NCBI GenBank assembly: GCA_951812795.1
Contig: OX638325.1
Coordinates: 1,760,277 to 1,824,276 of the forward strand
Source: an uncultured Dehalococcoidia bacterium
GTDB lineage: Bacteria > Chloroflexota > Dehalococcoidia > Lucifugimonadales > Lucifugimonadaceae
Length of the DNA stretch: 64,000 nucleotides
Reading direction: 5' to 3'
The position numbers and the translations under genes were made by a program. This document shows positions 59,233-64,000 of this stretch, one piece after another. A model generated the notes under the pieces. The model made no database searches, was not told the DNA's origin, and saw nothing but the letters and a program-made list of their open reading frames with translations. The first letter of the stretch is position 1. Each line of letters begins with the position of its first letter.

Positions 59233-59331
59233 GTGCTTTTGCTCCGTTGATTTCTCGCGCAGTTTCCTAAGTTTACGCGAATTCGAAAACGCCCCGACGA
59301 CGCGGAACGCGTCAGGCGATCAAGGATGGCT

Positions 59332-61470
59332 TTAACTGGCCTCGTCAACGAGTTCGATGAGGTCCCGGGCCCGTTTGTTGTCTTGCTGTCCTTTGGCGGC
59401 AATGCCCTCTTCGAACATCTGAAGGCAGAAGGGGCATGAGACGGCGACGGTGTCCGCGTCGGTCTCGAGAAAATGGTCGGTTCGGATGTGATTGACGCGA
59501 GTGCCCGATTCTTCCATCCACATCCGTCCACCACCAGCGCCGCAGCAGAAGCCGCGCGAGCGACATTGCGACATCTCGCTCAATTCAATACCGGCGACGG
59601 CGTTGGCGATGTTTCGAGGTTCGTCGTAAATGTCGTTGTGGCGACCTAGGTAGCAAGAGTCGTGGTAGGTCACGCTGCCACAACCACCGCCGCCGTTCGC
59701 ACTCCGTTGAGTCACGGATTCCTTGTCTGACATCTTTAGCCGGCCTTCAGAGATGAGACGATCGACGAACTCTGTGTAGTGCAAAACCTCGACGTTCCAA
59801 TCGGCCGCGAGGGACTCTGCGACTTGGGAGTATTCATTGCGCATGGTGTTGAAGCAGTGAGGGCATGTAGTCAAGATCGTCTTGATGCCGTAGCCGTTGA
59901 CAGTTTCGATATTCTGCCCCGCGAGGATCTGAAACAGGTATTCGTTACCCATGCGACGTGCGGGGTCGCCAGTGCAAGTCTCTTGCGATGCGAGCACGGC
60001 GAAGTTGACGTTGGCTTTCTTCAGGACGGATGCCATGGCGCGAGTGACGCTGACGCCGCGTTCCACTAATGCGCCAGAACATCCGACCCAGAACAAGACA
60101 TCCGGATTCGGATTTACGTCGATGGTAGGGACGTCGTCCATATCTTCGAGCCAAGATTCTCTGGTCAGCGAAGTGCCGCTCCAAGGATGGCCACGTTGCT
60201 CCATGGATTGCAGAGCCGACATCGCGGTATCGGGCGCTGATGCCTGTTCCAGCATCAGGTACCTCCGCATGTCGACGATGGAGTCAATGTGCGAGATTTC
60301 GACGGGGCAGGCCTCCACGCAGGCCGCGCAGGTTGTGCATGACCATAGGACCTCTTCACCGACCGCTTCGCTGACCATTGACGTCGATGGCGGCGGCGTC
60401 GCTTCGCCAAGCGCCACGGCTCCGAACACTTCCGGTGCACGCTGCTCCATGTAACCGCGCATGTCTTGGATGACTTTGCGGGGTGACAGCGGTTTGCCGG
60501 AGGCCCACGCCGGGCAGTTGTCTTGGCATCGACCGCAGTTGGTGCAGGCGTCATAGCTGAGCATCTGTTGCCACGTAAGGTCTTTGAGATCGGACGCGCC
60601 GAACGATTCTAGGGTTTCGAAGTCACCCATCGGTTTCAGCGCGCCGCGCGGTCGTAACGGCCGGAGATAGATGTTCAGGGATGAAACGATGATGTGAGAC
60701 AGCTTGCTGAAGCTGATGGCGGCGTATGCAAGACCGATGGCGAAGATGGCCGCGTGGGTCCACCATAGGGCTTTGTGCGCTGAGATCATCGCGTCGGGCG
60801 ACATCCCGATGGCATCGAACAGAATCGCGAATACCCATCCGACTGGCGACCAAAGCGCATCAGACGGAGCGTAAAGGTCGGAATTCGGGTTAAGCTCGGT
60901 TGCTCCAATACGCAGGCCTTCGAGCGCGAAACCGGTCACAACAAGCAAAAGAAGGTAAGCAAGGATCACCGAATCGTCGGCAAATGAGTTGATCCGATCA
61001 GGTTTGATGACGTAGCGGCGCCAGTACGCCATTGCGATTCCAATGAGCGCCAGCACACCCCCAAAGACGTCCCAAATGAAGCTGGTCTGAAGTCGGAAAT
61101 ACGCAGTAGGAAAGTTGAGGCCGAGGTATTCTTCGAAGTTGAACTCGATCGCAGCGATGGTGGTCGCCAGCAGAAGCACGGCAAATCCCCAGAAAATGGC
61201 GAAATGCATGATGCTGGCGTAGCGTTCTCGGCGCGGGTGAAACTTACCGTGTCCGCCGAATCCGAACGCACCGGTGCGGAGGAATTCCCTAACGCGTTCG
61301 CGGTGCGAACCTATCTCGTCGTAATCGGCGCCGAGTCGCCAGAACTGGATACGCCGGTACAGGCCGTAAGCGATAAATGCGATAGATATCGGAGCGATCA
61401 GGTAGACGATCGCGCCGAGGAGAGGGTATCCGATGTTCCAGAAATCGGTGCGTCCCGCGACTTCAAGCAT
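59332..61470 (-). CDS. HdrD/GlpC-like membrane Fe-S oxidoreductase
   Basis: A 712-residue protein. The N-terminal third has about six membrane helices of the NarI/haem-b type. Then come two 4Fe-4S sites, CTNCGRCQDNCP and CTTCAACVEACP, and finally a pair of CCG-type cysteine domains: CTGDPARRMGNE with TTCPHCFNTMRNEY, and YHDSCYLGRHNDIYDEPR with CRSRGFCCGAGGGRMW. It resembles fused membrane heterodisulfide-reductase-like (DsrMK/HdrED-type) and glycolate/lactate-oxidase Fe-S subunits, passing electrons from a soluble dehydrogenase or the quinone pool. No electron-transfer flavoprotein genes are adjacent in this window. Confidence 0.9.
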   Translation of the reverse strand: MLEVAGRTDFWNIGYPLLGAIVYLIAPISIAFIAYGLYRRIQFWRLGADYDEIGSHRERVREFLRTGAFGFGGHGKFHPRRERYASIMHFAIFWGFAVLLLATTIAAIEFNFEEYLGLNFPTAYFRLQTSFIWDVFGGVLALIGIAMAYWRRYVIKPDRINSFADDSVILAYLLLLVVTGFALEGLRIGATELNPNSDLYAPSDALWSPVGWVFAILFDAIGMSPDAMISAHKALWWTHAAIFAIGLAYAAISFSKLSHIIVSSLNIYLRPLRPRGALKPMGDFETLESFGASDLKDLTWQQMLSYDACTNCGRCQDNCPAWASGKPLSPRKVIQDMRGYMEQRAPEVFGAVALGEATPPPSTSMVSEAVGEEVLWSCTTCAACVEACPVEISHIDSIVDMRRYLMLEQASAPDTAMSALQSMEQRGHPWSGTSLTRESWLEDMDDVPTIDVNPNPDVLFWVGCSGALVERGVSVTRAMASVLKKANVNFAVLASQETCTGDPARRMGNEYLFQILAGQNIETVNGYGIKTILTTCPHCFNTMRNEYSQVAESLAADWNVEVLHYTEFVDRLISEGRLKMSDKESVTQRSANGGGGCGSVTYHDSCYLGRHNDIYDEPRNIANAVAGIELSEMSQCRSRGFCCGAGGGRMWMEESGTRVNHIRTDHFLETDADTVAVSCPFCLQMFEEGIAAKGQQDNKRARDLIELVDEAS

Positions 61471-61528
61471 TCTCGCAATGTTACGCGCGATGCGGTCGAG
61501 AATGCGTCAAGGTCGATCGACTGCGAAG

Positions 61529-61993
61529 TTACTCGGGGTCGGCAGCGCGGCCGATGTGGTACTCATTGGCACTGTCGAGTATGCGCTGCAAAAGCTCAAG
61601 CGATTCGACTCGTTGAGGGAACTCCGAGCCCCAATGCTCTTTGAGTTTGTCAACTACGGCGCTGAACTTCATCGGCTGGTTGCCGTTCACAATCAGGATG
61701 CGGAAAACTGCTTCCAGCACAGACATCGTTGGAGTGATGAACTGCACTTTCGCGGGACACGAGCGAGAAGCATTGTAGATGCTGGTCACGGTGGTGGTAC
61801 CAGGGACTACGGGTTTACCTTCCGGATACCGCCTGCACAGACGGCACTCGCCGGACCAGCACAATCGTTGCCACACCTTGAAGAAGTAGGATTCGCCAGC
61901 ATCCTCATGGGCTTGTTCGTTCACCGCGTAAAGAACGTCGGCAACGGGGTTGCTTACCGTGGTTTCTTGAGGGGTTTCGGTACCAGATGTCAT
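61529..61993 (-). CDS. Unknown Cys-containing small protein
   Basis: A 154-residue soluble protein. The middle has a cysteine-rich stretch (LCWSGECRLCRRYPEGKPVV and later RSCPAKVQF) that could bind zinc or an Fe-S cluster. The C-terminal 60 residues look like a winged-helix or RNA-polymerase-delta-like module (EAVFRILIVNGNQPMKFSAV, HWGSEFPQRVESLELLQRIL). No named family is recognised. It lies 58 bases upstream of the Fe-S oxidoreductase gene and may share its promoter. Confidence 0.7.
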   Translation of the reverse strand: MTSGTETPQETTVSNPVADVLYAVNEQAHEDAGESYFFKVWQRLCWSGECRLCRRYPEGKPVVPGTTTVTSIYNASRSCPAKVQFITPTMSVLEAVFRILIVNGNQPMKFSAVVDKLKEHWGSEFPQRVESLELLQRILDSANEYHIGRAADPE

Positions 61994-62078
61994 TCGACCC
62001 GTCCAGATTCATCTTGAGCGGTTAACTAGCTATTAACTAATGTACCTTGCTTGTAGGATGAACGTCATAATCTCTATA

Positions 62079-63428
62079 TCAATCGTCGATCGGCGCGCTT
62101 AACAGATCGTCGTCCGGCCAATCCAGCATCTCAACTTTTATTTCCGAGCCCGCGGCGATTGTTGCGACATCGTGCGGACAGATCGCTAATCCGCGGGCGT
62201 AGGCCATCGAATGCAATGCGCCGGAACTTTGATTGCCGGTCGATCGGGCGCGGAAGTTGCCGTTGTCGTCGCGATAGACCTCAACACGAGCATATACGCG
62301 TCGGCCGTCGTGGTTATGGACCGGGTCGTCGAGAATCGCGACAATCGAAGGCTTGGGCAACGCTTTTTTGCCGAGCATGACCCGGATGGCCGGACGACCA
62401 AATTGTTCGAACGCGACCATCGCGCTGACCGGGTTGCCAGGTAGTCCGAGATGGGGAACCTTGCGACCATCGGGAGCGTTCAATGCGCCGAAAGCCAAAG
62501 GCTTCGCTGGACGCATACGGACTGACCAGAGCGCAATTTCTCCGCCCTTTGCAAGGACGTCTTTGACAACGTCGTAATCGCCCTTGGATACTCCTGCCGA
62601 GGTCACAACCATGTCATATTTCACGGCTTCTTCTAGCAAATTTTCAAGAGATTCGATACTGTCGCGTGCGATGCCGACGATCTCTGCAACCGCTCCATAT
62701 TTCTCCGACATCGATGCGATGCTGAAGGCGTTGGAATTGTAGATCTTGCCCGGACCGAGTTCGTCGCCTGGGTCCACCAACTCGTCGCCAGTGGAAACGA
62801 TGGCGATGATCGGCCGTCGGATAGCTCGTACTGACGTTCTGCCTAAAGACGCCGCGACACCAATGACACCCGGCGTAAGCTCGGTGCCTTTGGTGACGAC
62901 AGTGGCACCACGTTGGATGTCCTCACCCGCCGGCCTGATGTTTTCACCCGGTTCGGCGCAGAGGTTGACGCTGATCTCGGAAATGGTGTCGCTGATTTGC
63001 CGTCGGGCCTCTTCGTCGGTGTCTTCAAACGGGACGACCGCGTCCGCACCTTCAGGAACTGGAGCCCCGGTCATGATCCTCACCGCTGCGCCGGGTGAAA
63101 CTGGTTTGGTAGGAACATCACCCGCTGCGATATAACCGTTGACTGGCAAACTAACGGGGTTGTATTTTGAAGCCGCAGTGATGTCAACAGAGCGAAGCGC
63201 ATATCCGTCCATCGCGGAGTTGGCCAACGGCGGAATGTCGAAATCGGCGACTAGGTCTTCGTCAAGCGTAAGGCCCAGTGCTTCAAGGAGCGGGACATCT
63301 ACCGACGCCAATGGCTGGAAGTACGAAAGGATGCGGTCGCGCGCATCTTCCACGCTGAGCATTTCGGCATCGTAGTGATGGCGATGGGGCCGTTCAACGG
63401 CGAACGAATGATGAGATTGTGTGGTCAT
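62079..63428 (-). CDS. moeA: Molybdopterin molybdenumtransferase MoeA
   Basis: A 449-residue MoeA, which inserts molybdate into adenylylated molybdopterin. Landmarks are EALGLTLDEDLVADFDIPPL, NSAMDGYALR, VRIMTGAPVPEGADAVVPFE, AIVSTGDELVDPGDELGPGK, TSAGVSKGDYDVVKDVL and HLGLPGNPVSAMVAFE. An extra 22 residues before MLSVEDARDRILSYF may not be translated; an inner start at 63362 is possible. The cofactor would serve the molybdenum hydroxylase at 16-20 kb among others. Confidence 0.95.
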   Translation of the reverse strand: MTTQSHHSFAVERPHRHHYDAEMLSVEDARDRILSYFQPLASVDVPLLEALGLTLDEDLVADFDIPPLANSAMDGYALRSVDITAASKYNPVSLPVNGYIAAGDVPTKPVSPGAAVRIMTGAPVPEGADAVVPFEDTDEEARRQISDTISEISVNLCAEPGENIRPAGEDIQRGATVVTKGTELTPGVIGVAASLGRTSVRAIRRPIIAIVSTGDELVDPGDELGPGKIYNSNAFSIASMSEKYGAVAEIVGIARDSIESLENLLEEAVKYDMVVTSAGVSKGDYDVVKDVLAKGGEIALWSVRMRPAKPLAFGALNAPDGRKVPHLGLPGNPVSAMVAFEQFGRPAIRVMLGKKALPKPSIVAILDDPVHNHDGRRVYARVEVYRDDNGNFRARSTGNQSSGALHSMAYARGLAICPHDVATIAAGSEIKVEMLDWPDDDLLSAPIDD

Positions 63429-63479
63429 TGAGTGGGGATTAACCCCGATCCTTCCCCTCGTGAGGGTGATGTGCCGAGC

Positions 63480-64000
63480 TTAGCTTCGAAGCGAAACTCC
63501 TAGCTCGTGTTCTAATCTTCGTACGATCTGTTCTTCTGCGCGCGCTACCTGATTTGAAGTCAGAGTTCGTGTGTCAGATTGGTACATGACACGGATGCCG
63601 ATCGATTTCTGGCCTTCGTCCACACCGCCGCCTTCATATAAGTCGAACACCGATGCCGATTTGACGAGCCGGTTTTGTTGGCAGATCTGCAGGGCATCAC
63701 CAACGCGGACACCGCTGTCGGCAACCAAAGCCAAGTCGCGTTGAGAGCCAGGATACCGAGGGTATGCGGTGTAGCTATCGGCGCGGGTCTTATCGCCAAC
63801 GATTTCGCGGAGCGCTTCCATGTCAAGTTCGAACATGACCGCACCTGGGCTTTCGGCTTCAAACCGTTCCCACACCGCGGTGTCGACAATTCCGACGGTG
63901 CCGATTGGGGTCCCTTTCCGATCGGCGGTAACGACCTCCGCGGCCTTTCCTTGGGCGTAGGTTGTGTCTTCCAGAGGAATGAATCTGGCACCGATGCCGA
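63480..64000 (-). CDS. pheT: Phenylalanyl-tRNA synthetase beta chain, C-terminal part
   Basis: The frame runs off the window's right edge; only the last 170 or so residues are seen. Visible segments are IPLEDTTYAQGKAAEVVTAD, TVGIVDTAVWERFE and, in the ferredoxin-fold anticodon-binding (FDX-ACB) domain, AYPRYPGSQRDLALVADSGV, KSASVFDLYEGG, KSIGIRVMYQS and the final RLEHELGVSLRS. The last is the normal C-terminus of PheT. The gene lies upstream of moeA on the same strand with 51 bases between. Confidence 0.93.
   Translation of the reverse strand, partial: GIGARFIPLEDTTYAQGKAAEVVTADRKGTPIGTVGIVDTAVWERFEAESPGAVMFELDMEALREIVGDKTRADSYTAYPRYPGSQRDLALVADSGVRVGDALQICQQNRLVKSASVFDLYEGGGVDEGQKSIGIRVMYQSDTRTLTSNQVARAEEQIVRRLEHELGVSLRS

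Overview
This 64 kb window looks like a chromosomal segment from an uncultivated bacterium. It is most consistent with Chloroflexota (Dehalococcoidia/SAR202-like), judged from gene content only: many flavin oxidoreductases, a xanthine-dehydrogenase-family hydroxylase, an enolase-superfamily enzyme, Thr/Pro-rich lipoproteins, and dozens of short GC-rich dispersed repeats between genes. No rRNA is present, so the lineage is an inference.

Layout. 1-7.1 kb: a uronate-dehydrogenase-like SDR, a large leucine-rich-repeat lipoprotein, tRNA-Glu(UUC), an MFS transporter, and a two-gene DUF5131/TcmP pair. 7.2-16 kb: a DM13 protein, a sarcosine/N-methyltryptophan-oxidase-like flavoenzyme, an alpha-carbonic anhydrase lipoprotein, a DAO-family oxidase, a Gfo/Idh/MocA dehydrogenase translationally coupled to an MFS exporter, and another FAD oxidoreductase. 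16.3-20.1 kb: a three-subunit molybdenum hydroxylase ending in a perfect intrinsic terminator. 20.3-24 kb: a lipoprotein and hflK-hflC. 24.1-28.7 kb: a four-gene operon (C5-cytosine methyltransferase, GHKL ATPase, two unfamiliar proteins) that looks like a poorly described restriction/defence system. 28.7-33.4 kb: recO, an enolase-superfamily enzyme, a HigBA-like toxin-antitoxin pair, recR and ybaB.

33.4-45.6 kb is an accessory island lying between ybaB-recR and dnaX, which in most bacteria are adjacent (dnaX-ybaB-recR). It holds a PmeII-like restriction-modification operon with a tiny membrane protein, an HK97-type head cassette (protease, capsid, connector, XhlA-like protein, portal) without visible terminase, tail or integrase, a broken inverted second portal copy, an unfamiliar three-gene operon, and a VapBC module with a duplicated antitoxin. 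Dispersed repeats sit in nearly every gap of this island.

45.6-64 kb: dnaX, an Fpg/Nei glycosylase, a DUF948-like/YtxH pair, a 2-hydroxyacid dehydrogenase, a GNAT acetyltransferase, an archaeal-type 4-phosphopantoate--beta-alanine ligase, a K+ uptake cluster (TrkH, three TrkA-like proteins, one USP-like protein), pheA, an ICMT-like methyltransferase, an OsmC-family gene whose catalytic cysteine codon is replaced by an in-frame UGA (candidate selenoprotein), an Mrr-like winged-helix protein, a VOC protein, an HdrD/GlpC-like membrane Fe-S oxidoreductase, moeA, and the 3' end of pheT running off the window.

The strongest leads for something new are the UGA-containing OsmC gene (57.1-57.6 kb), the methyltransferase/GHKL operon (24.1-28.7 kb), and the phage-head island that interrupts the dnaX-ybaB-recR neighbourhood.
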